A stretch of DNA of 64,000 nt from positions 5,831,665-5,895,664 of the forward strand of contig JAHWDD010000003.1 of NCBI GenBank assembly GCA_023897205.1, in the 5' to 3' direction. The DNA is from Exophiala sp. HKRS030. Its lineage: Eukaryota; Ascomycota; Eurotiomycetes; Chaetothyriales; Herpotrichiellaceae. Shown one piece after another: positions 1 to 11,238 of this stretch. A model generated the notes under the pieces. The model worked only from the letters and a program-made list of their open reading frames with translations, had not been told where the DNA came from and searched no databases. Positions within the stretch are counted from its first letter, which is position 1; each line of letters opens with the position of its first letter. Made by a program: the position numbers and the translations under genes.

Positions 1-2
1 TG

Positions 3-610
3 ACCACAATCGATGAGCTGGCCAAGACACTCGTCTCGCCAGTTAGCAAGGTATCTGCCCGACACCAAGTGCCTTTCTTTTCTCCAATATGCGCTTCTGC
101 TGACACAGAACTGTTGTTGGTGCTGAAAAGTTTCACGATGAGTCTCTGAAACATGTTGAGCAAGAAGTTCTGGATCACTATAGGGATTTCTTGCACTTTG
201 TCAACCACGTCTGTCACAAGGACCCTGATGCTGGGAAACGCTTTTACGAACTCTCAGATACCACTGATTTCGATCTCATGGGCACTCTACATCGGCCAGC
301 TTTCGAGAATCACTACGACCACATCACGCCTTACCTTGCCAATGCGAGCGTATCACTCAAAGACATCGAGATATTCGCCGTCACGACTACCTTCGCTTAC
401 GTTACTTGTCTGCAACACTTCCAAGGCGTTGCGTCTGATGGGGTCCCTTTTGACTTCACATTCCGCTCGACGAGTATTTTGCGGAAAGTAGGTGGGGAGT
501 GGAAATATGTACATGAGCATTTCTCCTTCCCAGTCGACATGGCGACCAAGAAGGCGGATACCACTTGTGGACAAAACCTATCTGATTCTGTAGGCTTGAA
601 GAAGGAATGA
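3..610 (+). CDS. SnoaL/NTF2-like protein, 3' part
   Basis: Incomplete at the left edge. The open frame from base 3 (TTIDELAKTLVSPVSK) joins across an 80-nt intron at 51-130 (GTATCT donor, CTGAC branch near 99, AAAG acceptor, phase 0) to a second exon that runs to the TGA at 608-610. The downstream part has the helix-then-sheet pattern of a small SnoaL/NTF2-like fold: FLHFVNHVCHK, then DFDLMGTLHRPAFENHYDHI, then strands around FAVTTTFAYVTC, FDFTFRSTSILRK and WKYVHEHFSFP. Proteins of this fold are often cyclases, isomerases or binding proteins, and in fungi they are frequent beside secondary or catabolic enzymes. That would suit the epoxide hydrolase 1 kb downstream, but no substrate can be named. 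The N-terminal exon lies outside the window. Confidence 0.7.
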
Positions 611-1598
611 GCAACGTACGAATGGCGGAGACTTTGCCATCGAGTAAAGTGGCCCGCAGCTTGTGGGCCGCAGGTTTCGAGCCAATCCTGCATGAAAAGC
701 TAGGATCGTCCTGGTCTGAGGGGTGATCTATCAGAGTACTTCACGCAAAAGACAGAGAAGTAAAATCCACTCTAAGCTCCTTAGATCAGGAAGTACCGCC
801 TGTTCTCTTGGCCTGACGATCGTGGAAGCCGATGCTCCTTTGAGGACTGTGGCACGATACACAACTTCTAGCAAAAGGCTCAGGAGTTCCAAGACTAGAA
901 ATAATAGGATCTCGAGAATTTGACAGCTGTTCCTCGTCGCCTGTGTACCGAGAAGAAATACGGCGATGATGTAGGATAATCTCAGGTTGATGGTAATACA
1001 AAAATCGCCGTAGTGGGAGTTCTTGAATTCAGCCCACACGTGATCAAAGTGAAAGATTGGCATATCGAGCTTATGTAAAGAGAAGCATTGACTTCCAATT
1101 GACATGCTGCACCACACTTGTCAATTAGAATTCATCTCACGTTCACTAAATGTCTCCTGGTTGAGTATCAGCCGATTGACGAGCCCGGAACACGACCTTC
1201 AAAGTGAATGAATCACCGTCTGCAACGCATGGCCGTCGCGAATAAAGACTAGGTGATATATTCAGGAATGATCCATTACACTATCGATGGTGAGGTGAAG
1301 AAACGAGGGTAAGCGTGTGGCAAAATAATTCGTCGATTCCTGGAGGCAATGATCCGACTGGCGAGTGATAAGCAAGCACATGTCGGGATAGCACTTTTCC
1401 GACCGCACGTCATCGGTCTGCATGACCAAGTGGAGGCCATGCGGGGAGTCAGATGTGACAAGAGTAGTTACAATTACACGTGCTTGCGGCCCACGCTCCT
1501 CAACAACCTGAATGCTGTAATCAGATAATATCTCCTGAGATCCTTAAGTCTGACGAAGGTCTGCTCATTGAGCTCAGACGTTCCCATCAGTACTAGTC
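611..1598. other. intergenic, no gene seen
   Basis: Only short unconnected open frames on both strands. No domain-like peptide, RNA gene or repeat was recognised. The last part is presumably the epoxide hydrolase promoter. Confidence 0.5.
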
Positions 1599-3101
1599 AT
1601 GGCGCAGTCAAACATGTTTGACAGATTGCCCCCAAAGGCCTCTTCAAAGATCGAACCGTACAACCTACACATCGCGGCACCAGATCTCAAGCAAATGCTA
1701 GACCTGCTAAATCTGAGCCCTATAGCAGATCCTCTCTACGAAAACTCCCTCCCGGACGGAGACCGTCAGTTCGGTGTGCGTAGAGATTGGCTGGTTGAAG
1801 CCAAGCGAGTCTGGAAGGCGGAGTTCGACTGGAAAGTTGTTTCCTGTTGTACCTTTCCACTGCTAACAACCCTTAAGGAGAGAAACAGAAAATCGGGTCA
1901 ACTCGTTCCCCAACTTTCGAACTCCCGTCGAAGATGAGCTGGGAACCTTCGACATACACTTCGCGGCACTTTTCTCCAACCGGCTAGATGCAATTCCAGT
2001 CATTCTTCTTCACGGTTGGCCAGGCTCGTTCTTAGAGTTTCTTCCCACGCTTCAGTTATTCAGAGAGAAATACACCGCAGCTAATCTGCCGTATCACCTC
2101 GTGGTCCCGAGTTTGCCTGGGTTTACACTTTCGCGCGCCAGGCCTATTGACCGTGACATTAGCCAGGAAGATGTCGCGAGGATCATGGACAGTTTGATGA
2201 AGACACTAGGATTCGGAGATGCATACATCGCGCAGGGTGGTGATGTGGGCTCCAGAGTGGCCAGAGTCATGGCCTCTAAGCATACTGGGTGCAAAGGTGA
2301 AATTTCTTTGTTGTTCATCGGGTCTTGAAGTAACATGCTAACGAGCCTCGCAGCGGTTCACCGTAAGACCACTTCATAAGGGACTAATCTGGTCTTCATG
2401 TTCCTCCAGATTTAACTGATGTGGTTTAGTCAATTTCTCCTCTATCAGCCGTCCTACATCGGCAAAGGATGACTCCACACTGTCCAAGATAGAGCAGGAT
2501 GGCATCAAGCGCTGGGAGGTGTGGAAAGTTACCGGAACTGCGTATGCACTCGAGCATGCTACAAGACCTAGCACTATTGGCTTCGTACTGAGCAGCAGCC
2601 CTTTAGCACTCCTAGCCTGGTATGATTCTTTTTGCTTCTGAGTTCGTGCACCGCTGATGCTTCACAGGATCGGCGAAAAGTTCCTGGATTGGACCGACGA
2701 TCCACTGCCACTGCATCATATCCTTGAGGCAGTTAGCCTGTACTGGCTGACTAAATCCGCGCACAGTAGCTTATGGTCTTATCGTCATGTAGGTCTATCT
2801 TATCAGCGTTCTCCGTGTTATTAGTACGTCGCAACTAATATATCTCGTATGATAGTCTTATGGGCCACAGGCCAAGCCGCATGATCACCCAGAATATTAC
2901 ATCAAGATCCCACTTGGTTACTCTTACTATCCTCAGGAACTCATTCCAATTCCAGTGGCGTGGGTAGCGACAACAGGAAATCTAGTGTGGAGCAAAATTC
3001 ATGAGAGGGGAGGACATTTTGCGGCTTTAGAACGCCCAAAAGAATTCTCTGAAGATCTCGAATCCTTTGTTGACCAAGTCTGGGAGCTGGAGAAAAATTA
3101 A
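1599..3101 (+). CDS. Epoxide hydrolase (EHN + alpha/beta hydrolase), five or more exons, possible frame lesion at intron 1
   Basis: Microsomal/soluble-type epoxide hydrolase that would open an epoxide to a diol. The N-terminal EHN domain is seen in exon 1 (IEPYNLHIAAPDLKQML, ending KAEFDWK). The hydrolase core follows: oxyanion motif LLHGWPGS, nucleophile motif QGGDVGSRVAR (Asp) and catalytic histidine in RGGHFAALE near the C-terminus. Introns that keep frame are 2297-2353, 2363-2429, 2620-2667 and 2789-2855. Between the first two lies a 9-nt exon (2354-2362) encoding only part of the conserved AVHLNF motif. Intron 1 is a problem: its expected GT at 1836 and the acceptor at 1877, with a good CTAAC branch at 1863-1867, leave exon 2 (TENRVNSFPNF) one base out of frame. 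The GT donors at 1846 and 1849 create a stop. A donor at 1823 restores frame but deletes the conserved FDWK. The gene is therefore either oddly spliced or carries a one-base lesion; the rest looks under constraint. Confidence 0.82.
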
Positions 3102-3375
3102 CCTTTGCATTTTTGCTAATTCTGTAGATCGTCTCGTCCTAAGTAAGAGCGCTGCCAGGTATTTCGTTGGTTTTTACCGCGGCTTGCCAACAAATTCGAG
3201 AGATCTCGAGCAAGACAAAGCAGTGAAACTCTAGAAGTTGGTAAACAGCCAGCTCTGCACCGATAAATTATGATCTGACTCGCATATATGAAATGCAGAA
3301 GCCGGCTGTCCTTACACACGCACACATACATACATTGGAATTCTATGCTATGCATCAAACTACTACACCTAGTCC

Positions 3376-5621
3376 CTAATGCATCGTGCTGCGAGGATTT
3401 ATGTATCCAAGATTGTACATGCGTTGGGCTTCCATTTCCTCCCAGCTCATGGTCTGCTGCGCAGAAAGTTCCTCCAGAAGAAGCTCAATCGAGGTCGCAC
3501 CCTGTATATCCATGGATCCAGAAATAGAAGGGTTATTGGGGGTTGTTGCTGTTGCTTTTAGGTTCTGATCTGAAAACGGGTCCAGCCCATGTTCTATCGT
3601 TTCAGGCATATTGTACTGAGAACTTAAGCTACTCACGTCAAGACCCGGGACAGTAGCGACCTGTTCAGACATGATGTTGTTTAGGGTCTCCGTAAGAGAA
3701 TTCTTGTCTGTGAAGTCTTTCGGAATCCTGTGAGGCGAGCGCAAGGAACGTCTCAGCTGCCAAGATAAATTCACAAATTCGGAGCCGAAGGTCTGGAAAC
3801 CGGCCTGATAGTCTAGGCCGTGCAATGAAACGTCTATCTGGTCACTGTCTGATACACTTTCCTCGGGGTTTTCGAGTCTCCCATTGGAAGTCGGACTCGG
3901 AAATTCTGTTTGTTCGCTCGGTCCCCGAGGTGCGCAGTTCCATCGTGGAGGTCTAAGATGCCGCGCCAGGTTGCAGAACCAAAAGTATCTTGATACATTG
4001 TCTTACAAGCAGAGCTTCCGGTCTTCTTGACATACAGAAATCGTGACACTGCTTCTGCAGTGAAATGCAAGTTCGCAATATGTGGTAGCACTTGTAATTC
4101 GATCTTGCCTGCTGGATCAGTGGGGTACTGACAATGCCTTGGTAGGCGGTCCTTCCAAAACGAAAGATTCTCGACGCAGTTCTGAATCTTGATTTTATGT
4201 TCTTCTGTGGAATGAAAATAGCAGAGAGCGTCGTTCAGAATAGAGAGGAGTTTGATATACTCCTTGAATACGCTCAGAGCCCTAACAGGCCTTGGTAGGA
4301 CCATGTCATCATCACTGCGCTGTTGAGTAGCGGTGGATGCTGACCACTGCTCCCACTCGTCAGACCCATTCTCATCAAAAGTGGCAGCCCAAGAGATTTC
4401 TTCGGATCTGAGTTGCGGTACTGTAGATGATAGAGCTGCGAGAAGGGTATCCATGGCAAATACTGCCAGCACAATCCTGTCCAACATCGGTTCCATGGCA
4501 ATCAATCCATTCCGATTACGATACGCTCTTCGAAGTAGCACGATGGCACGGATGGCATGCTGGAGGATTTGGGACGCCGAATGCCAGCGAGCTCCAGCCA
4601 TCTGGAAAACTGTCATAAGCAGCATTATTTCGACATGCTCAGCTTTCAGGCTTGTAGGTTTGCTGGGAATACATGTCATTGCCTGGCGATAGTATAGCTC
4701 AGACAAGGGATGTCGGCCATCATCGCCCCACAATTGCTTCTCGTTTGCAAGTGCGAATATAGCCCAGAGCAAGCTTTGCTTGCTTGAACAGCATCCTGAA
4801 TCATCCTGTACTTCTGTAAGCGTACGTATAAGTCTATGTTTCGGTATTATAGGCAACCAGGTGTGGTATGCTTTGAAGTACGTCCGAACTAGTCTCCAAG
4901 CCTCGGCCGGCGGTGGAAACGAGATGCCTGAGTTATCCAATGCTGGCGTCGTACCAAGGCGTTCCATCTCGATGTTGTCATTTCCTAACGTATTCCCGCT
5001 GCAATTCATACCAGTTTGGTTGTAAAAACCGTCGGAAGGGAGCTGCCAGCTAAACTGGGCCAATGGTGCGGATTCCAAGGTCTTCGTATCTGGTGCACAA
5101 CCCGACGTATCACTCCCGGGCACCGCCAAGCTAGGCTTGTCATGCTTTTCGAGGCCTGCTGCAAGACTTTCGATTTGTAGACGAACCGTACTGCTCAGCC
5201 AGGCTCTCCGGGCAGAGTTCTGTTCATCAAAGTGGAGGTTGAGCAGAGTGACTTTTCCATCCTCATCATAACCTACTCTTGAATTTCGCAACAGATCAAG
5301 CACTACGTCAGAACTGTTTGGTACGGCTCTGAAGACGAGGGACCACAAGGCTTCAATGATGCGTACATAACCAGTAGGAAAGCCACGTTTTCGGGCTTGT
5401 CCACCATATTGGCAATCAATGGAGGATCTCCTGCACATATGACAGGGCTGCGCCGAGTCGCATTTCTTTTTATGTTTCCGACATTGGTCGCAAGCCCTTC
5501 TTACTCGTTTGAAACTGTCGTTTGTTGTTCCTTGCAAGTCGCTTACGCCCATAGAATCGTTGGTTCGTTGCCGCTTGCGAGGACGGTCAAAAGGTGACGC
5601 ATCTCGATGACGATGATCCAT
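3376..5621 (-). CDS. Zn2Cys6 transcriptional activator with fungal-specific TF domain
   Basis: Model complement(3376..3988, 4036..5621), 732 aa. The 47-nt intron 3989-4035 starts GTATGT, and removing it joins ...AVSRFL to YFWFCNLARHLRPPRW, a typical motif of the fungal transcription-factor middle domain. Reading without the splice ends in a false stop at 3834. Residues 44-70 hold the binuclear zinc cluster with cysteines 44, 47, 54, 60, 63 and 70 (spacing 2-6-5-2-6), preceded by basic PRKRQR (possible nuclear signal). The linker RKRGFPTGYVR resembles the KRG-x-x-TGY-[IV]R linker of quinate activators such as QutA/QA-1F and of TamA/Dal81-type factors. The gene is divergent from the QutR-like repressor gene (507 bp between starts), the arrangement expected of an activator/repressor pair. 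The target pathway is inferred, not shown. Confidence 0.88.
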
Positions 5622-6128
5622 TGCCTATGCACTGAGGCATCTCAAGGTCAACTTCGCCGAACCATGTGGAATATCAAGTTACACGCCTTAGCGGCTGGAC
5701 AGCTCTTGCAATCATCACTCTACGACGAGGATGGCAGCAGCTCATTCTGCAGATGGATTTCTAAGACTTCGGGAATACGACCCTCCTAATTTCTGGGCAA
5801 GAGCAGAAAACGGCGACGCTAGACTCCATTGGGTAGAGCATGCGGAATCCTCTGGCATGGATCGGAGACACATTATCCGAACATTTGAAAAGCCGTGGAG
5901 GCACAAAGAGGCCCGGCTAGGGTGGCCTCACATGTTGCATTCTTCCATCCAATGTATATTGTCAATGAATTTTACTTTACGACCAAAGGCTCACCCCTGA
6001 ATTTATCGTGCTCAACGATCGAGTATTGATGCATACATCCATTACTACTCCCGCGACCGCCCCGATGATGAGATGTAGTTGCTTAGTCACGTTCCTAGCT
6101 TTGTTCCTGCTAGCTGGTATCAAATCTG
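5622..6128. promoter_or_regulatory. Divergent promoter between the Zn2Cys6 activator and the QutR-like repressor
   Basis: The two start codons face away from each other across this 507-bp stretch, so both promoters must lie here. I looked for the quinate-type palindrome GGRTAARYRYTTAYCC and saw only a half-site (TTATCC at 5873-5878). A shared control region is inferred from layout alone. Confidence 0.5.
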
Positions 6129-8548
6129 ATGTATGCACAAGATGCTTCGATTGTGCTTCTTGGCTTCCGTGGTTGCGGTAAAACGACTCTGGCGATCATC
6201 GCTCAAGCGTTCTTAGGATTCCAACACATTGATGCCGACGATGCCTTCTATGAGGCAACCGGTATTACGGGCTCTGATTGCCGCAGAGAATTTGGAGCCC
6301 AAGAAAGTCGCATTCGGTGGTGTTCCTTCCTCACCGATCTCTTGACCAAAAATTCTCGAAACTGTTTGATAGTTTGGCCCAAAGATCACGTCGAAGAGGC
6401 TGGCTTGTCGGTACTCAAGAAATACAGTAATGAACATCCAGTCATCCTTGTGCAACGAGACATTCGGGCTATTGAGAGATATCTTCAGCTCTCTGATACA
6501 ACCAAGATTGAGACAGCAATCAGGCTCATGCTGCCCAAATACAGATCTTGCTCGAACTACGAGTACTTCAACCTGGACGAGGTCACGAACTCGGACATAA
6601 GCGAACGCCCTTCGGCGATGTCCTCCAAATCTTTTGCATTCTGTCATCATAGACCAAGATCATTGCTTCTCAAACATGTAGAAGCCAGCTTCGTGCGCCT
6701 CCTGAAGCATATCATGCAGCCCAAGGTTTTGCCCGGCCAATCACCTGCGCAATTCTCAATGCCACAGCCTCGAGCAACGTATACATACCTTCTCACGGTC
6801 TCACTGGCTCAAATTCTGTCGCATGACTTCGATGTAAGCTGGTTGGATTGTGGAGCAGATGCAGTTCAACTTGAAGTTGACTTAGATATGAAAGGCAAAC
6901 AGCCACCTTTGTCGTTGACGAAAGAAAATATATGTGAAGCATTTGCAAAATTGACCAGGACTTGCGACAAGCCTGTGGTCTACCACATAAATTTATCTTC
7001 GATTGAGCTCTTGGAAAATTCTCGATTGCTCTATCTTGATCTTGTACGTCATGGCCTGAGGCTTGGACCTGACTTTGCTACCACAAATTTGGGGCTGCCT
7101 GATCATGAGCTGAGAGACCTGCTCCAGCTGTCTGAGGGTACGGTAATGATTGGAGATTACCATGATACTACAGTTGTGGATAGTGGCTGGACGAGTCCTG
7201 CACGTCAAAACATCCTTTCCAAAGCCAAAGTTCTTGGATTCCATGGAGTTAGGTTATCTCAACCTGCGCTTAGCTCTACCGACAATATTGAAGCGGCCAG
7301 CTTTGCTCTATCGGCAAGCAAACAACAAAACTCAAGCCTCTTCATTATTGCTTTCAATACCGGACCACTAGGTCGCACCTCGCGCTGTCTCAATAAGATT
7401 CTGACTCCTGTAACATCAGAACATCTCCGCAATCATCGCTCCAAATTCGCGGGAGGAGTCAGTCCACATGCTGATATCACCATTCAACAAGCTCAGACTT
7501 CTCTTTACAGCTCATTTGTGTATGATACCATGCGGTACTACGTGATTGGGCTTGATGTATCGTTCAGCCTTTCTCCGATAATTCATAATGCTGCTTACCA
7601 GTTCTTTGGCATGCCTCACCAGATGGAAATCACATCAATGTCAACTATCGAGGATTTGTCACGCCTCACTGACGACGAAAATTTTGGCGGCCTTACAATA
7701 GCCCAAGGGTTCAAGACTGCCCTGTTTCCGCGAGTAATAGCAATGAGCAATCATGCCAGGAATATTGGTGCAATTAATACTCTGCTCCCGGTCCGTGCAG
7801 CATTTGACTACTCAAAGCCCCTCCACATGAGTTTTGGGCCGATCGCAATCGCGCTGGACCAGTCATCGCCTTCTATGGTGACAATCTTGATTGGGTAGGT
7901 ATCGTTCGATGCATAAAGCGAAACCTGTCGCCGGCTAACTTCATCACACCGAGCTCAACCGCTCTGGTTATTGGTGCTGGCGGAATGGCTCGAGCCGCAA
8001 TATATGCTTTGATGAACCTGGGAGTGCAGCATATCATACTGTACAATCGAACATATTTGCACGCTTGCACACTCGCCGAACACTTCTCGAAAGTGGAGTT
8101 AGACACGGCAATGAAGCACTCAAATACACGAGACATACGCGTGTTACTTCCGCAACAGACAGGCTGGTACGATGACTTAGCTCCACCAACAATGATCCTG
8201 TCCTGCATTCCTGCATCGGAGAATTCCCAAAACCAATTTTTACTTCCTCAAGCATGGATGACAAGTACAACCGGAGGTGTTGTAGTCGATATGAACTATC
8301 GTACGCTGCTCACTCCACTGGTTCGTCAAGTACGCGATCAAGCGGATCGCGGATGGGTGGCAGTTGACGGTCTCGAGAATCTCCTGGAACAGGCGTTGGC
8401 ACAGTTCGAAGTCTTCACATGCCGAAAGATTCCGAGAAATTTAATGCATATCGCAGCTTTTGAGCATTATCTTAGTCTCGGTAAAGAAGACCCGGAAGTA
8501 CACCAATACGTTGAGTGCCAACTACACCGGCTACGATCCTGGAGCTGA
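6129..8548 (+). CDS. QutR/QA-1S-type quinate repressor-like protein
   Basis: Model join(6129..7790, 7832..8548), 792 aa. The 41-nt phase-0 intron turns GAINTLLP into FWADRNRAGPVIAFYGDNLDW, as expected for this family. The protein mirrors the last three domains of pentafunctional AROM. First is a shikimate-kinase-like domain with an intact P-loop, GFRGCGKT, at residues 12-19. Second is a type I dehydroquinase-like domain (about 215-430) that keeps the active-site-like histidine (GDYHD, His345), but the place of the Schiff-base lysine appears to be Arg375 (FHGVRLS). Third is a shikimate-dehydrogenase-like domain (from about 470) with SLSPIIHN, Lys529 in GFKTA, the NT of GAINT, and a Rossmann motif, VIGAGGMAR. 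Known QutR proteins repress by binding the activator and are thought to sense pathway intermediates. It is shorter than the known members (about 900 aa), so an upstream exon is possible. Confidence 0.88.
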
Positions 8549-9036
8549 AAGCCGTGTCACGATAGCTTACCACTTGGTGTCATACATCGCATCATATGTG
8601 CGACTAGACCTTCATAATTCATTCGTTCGTCTAGTACCATGGCCAGTGTTTCAATATGACGGAATCAAGATTAAGCAGAGGAGCTTTGAATGATTGCCAA
8701 ATGCAAATTCATTACTTTCAACTTTCATCAAACCTTCTCTCCCGCAATCCGTCGCATGATCTTTCCCAATCCTTCATGCGGAGGCGCAAATAGGCTATGG
8801 CCCGTGTTGAGACTGACCTCTGGCAATCTCCCTTTTCCCGCGGGTGTCTTCAGTCGCTTTCTTCACATTCGACACCATTTGCCCCTGCGCCTCTATGGAA
8901 CAAGCCTGGTCTCTTTCACACCTTACATATGTGCTCTCCACACCCCGCCAAGCTGCATATGTGCACTTGCTCCAGAAAGCCCCATCCCCTCCGCATGCAA
9001 GATTTGAATGTTTGGCCCCACATATTAACCTTTTTG
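8549..9036. other. intergenic, no gene seen
   Basis: Only overlapping short frames in three phases, the pattern of non-coding sequence. It may contain the lost 3' part of the hydrolase remnant that follows, but I could not recognise any of it. Confidence 0.45.
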
Positions 9037-9288
9037 TTAATAACTTCTTGAATATAAAACAATGACATCAGCTCCTTCGTCGACATGTTTCGCCAACGCT
9101 GAGGCAATCGCTTCAACGTCTGCGTCAAAGTCGACTTGAGGTGAACATGAATCGACAGAAGCGAGGGCAACACCTTCGACGATGTAACCGTACTTCGTCA
9201 GATAGCTGATTAGTGGAGAGAAACTCAAAGGCCTGTGCCACGCACCAGGCACAAGCACAAAGACTAGTCGCGACATATCCCAGGGCAT
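9037..9288 (-). pseudogene. Alpha/beta-hydrolase remnant, N-terminal third only
   Basis: The peptide starts MSRLVFVLVPGAWHRPLSF (ATG at 9276, or MPWD from 9288) and continues through YGYIVEGVALASVD and DFDADVEAIASALAKHVDEG to ADVIVLYSRSY, then stops. VPGAWH is the oxyanion-side motif of small fungal alpha/beta hydrolases of the EstT-like type. In those proteins the strand equivalent to DVIVL should lead straight to the nucleophile elbow (HSYGG-like), which is missing. No continuation was found on the minus strand down to 8549, with or without a simple splice. The frame is otherwise clean, so truncation looks recent. A cryptic intron to a distant exon is the alternative. Confidence 0.6.
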
Positions 9289-9788
9289 TCAATGACCCCT
9301 TTTATTGTCGCAGCTACGACAGATCTGCTAAAGAAGAGCTTGATGTTTGTCTTTCGAAGCAAGAACATGGAACAGAAGTCTCGACAGTTCTTTTCATTAA
9401 TGCTCGAAATTCGAATATTAAGACACTCCAAAACATTTGATATGTCGACTCATGAATTCAACTTCCAGCTTAGGACCCATGCAGCTGCTGGATATCTAGA
9501 TAGCCTTCTGCAAAGCCATAATTTGAAGATGATGATTTGTAAGCAGGTTTGCTTACTGACCAACAATACCGCCAAAATGAAAATGCAGTCTGGTAGCTCG
9601 GACATGTGCCCTCCCGAAATATGATGCCACTGGTTTCGAGATTAGGAATGGCTGAGGAGTAGTCTTTACCCATGCCCGTTCTGGATCGGTTCAATGGTGC
9701 AGTCGTACATTAGACAGTGCTGAAGGGTTTCGGGAAACATCATGATCGGATAGTTGAATCACTCATATCGATCTCACGGGCAATGCGA
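9289..9788. other. intergenic, no gene seen
   Basis: No coherent peptide on either strand. It separates the hydrolase remnant from the 3' end of the Gfo/Idh/MocA gene. Confidence 0.4.
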
Positions 9789-11238
9789 TCATACCAAAGC
9801 TGGCCCTCCTGTTCTTAGGCTCTTGAATACAGCATCTGCAACGAGTACTGCCTTCACACCATCTTCGACTGAGCAATTTGGTCCGGCTTCGCGCCGTGTG
9901 ACGGCAATGAAATGCTTTAATTGGTTTGTAAACGCGGGAACTCCATCCACCATTTCCTTTGCGCTTGGGTCTCTTTGTAGGGCATACTTCCAGTTCTTCT
10001 GATCATTTGGCATGTCGTCATAGTGATAACGTACCCTTGCAATATGAGTCTTGAGAAATTGAGAGGCAAGAACAAGATGCTGACTCACAATGAAGGTATG
10101 CTTATGGATCCCGTTGTTCCAAAGATAGTGAGGAAGGCTTCGCCTGTCGAGGGGAAAGCCGGATTGTCTCCAGTTGCAGCTTCCCAGGATATATGCGAGG
10201 CACTCCTGCTTTGGCATAGTCAATTCGAGGAATGAGTATCATGGATGAAAATTGCCCACTCAGTCACCAGAAATGACCCGATCGGGCCAGATGAGAATTT
10301 GAAAGTGATTTGGACGGTTGAGTCGACAGTATAGCCGCTTTCCTTCTGTCTCTCAATCGCAAAGACTTCTACAATGTTGCCCAGCCAATATTGCAACATA
10401 TCGAGGTCATGGATTGCGTTTGTCAGAATCTAGCCCTAAGTCAATATCTGAGCACAGTTTCGGTGCCTGGGCTTCTATACAACTCCACCAGCGCCAACCT
10501 GTGTATGCCATGGAAGTTCAAAATACCCGGCGTGCTTGCGCATTGCCCAGACTTTATTGCGCCTTTAGAGAGACAATCGATACTATCGTCAGAGCTGGAC
10601 ACTTACCTCCATTGACAGCGACGACATCCCCCAACTTTCGCTCGTCAATGATGTGTTTGATAGCCTTGGCATACGCGTTATGTCGTCGATGGTGTCCGAC
10701 CATATAAATGCCAGTTGTGTCGCTCACTGACTGTTGTAGCAGCCTTCTTCCATCTGACCCATTTGCGCAGAGCGGCTTCTCGATAAGTAGTGAGAGGCCA
10801 GAGCCGGCAAAAAGTGGTACCAACTCTACGTGAGATTGCGTAGGTGTTGCCAGAATGACTGCGTCAAGGGACAATTGCCCCGATCTGTAGGATCTCAAGA
10901 ATTCGTCGACACGTGTGAAGTGCGGTACGTCAAGGCTCATTGCTGTTGTTACCACTGATTCAGCAGTATCGCTGACTGCTGTCAATGCCTGGCCGCCGTC
11001 ACCATCACCATACTCACATGATGGCTGCAAGTACTGAAACCAGGACTGAACGAGTGGTCTGCCAGAGGTGGAGTTTGAGACTTAACACAATCTCTCTCCT
11101 GAAGGACATGTTCCATGTGCACCCGCCCAATGAATCCGTTTGAGCCCACAATAGCCTGAAGCGTCAGTAGGCGTTCCTCGCGAGAGGACGGACAGGATGA
11201 CTCACGATACGGATTGGTTGCTTTGGATGTTGTGCCAT
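9789..11238 (-). CDS. Gfo/Idh/MocA-family NAD(P)-dependent oxidoreductase, eight exons
   Basis: Best model complement(9789..10035, 10089..10208, 10260..10429, 10481..10551, 10607..10971, 11018..11033, 11089..11155, 11206..11238), 362 aa, all in frame. The N-terminal Rossmann motif AIVGSNGFIGRVHMEH spans exon 2. AVILATPTQSHVEL and LLIEKPLCAN (the EKP signature) follow, then GHHRRHNAY. The C-terminal sheet domain includes ILTNAIHDLDMLQYWLG, SWEAATGDNPAFP, FLTIFGTTGSISIPSL and PNCSVEDGVKAVLVADAVF. The 11-aa first exon is followed by a GTGAGT donor. The 16-nt third exon is the least certain part. Members oxidise or reduce sugars, inositols, trans-dihydrodiols and similar polyols; the substrate is unknown here. 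It sits beside the QutR-like regulator and may belong to the same regulon, which is only inference. Confidence 0.85.

Noticed and set aside
153..491. Open frame starting MLSKKFWITIG
   Set aside because: It overlaps the SnoaL-like exon in another phase, and only the latter has fold-like sequence and a matching upstream exon.
731..1117. Minus-strand frame of 128 codons
   Set aside because: Low-complexity leucine/serine text, no start context and no domain.
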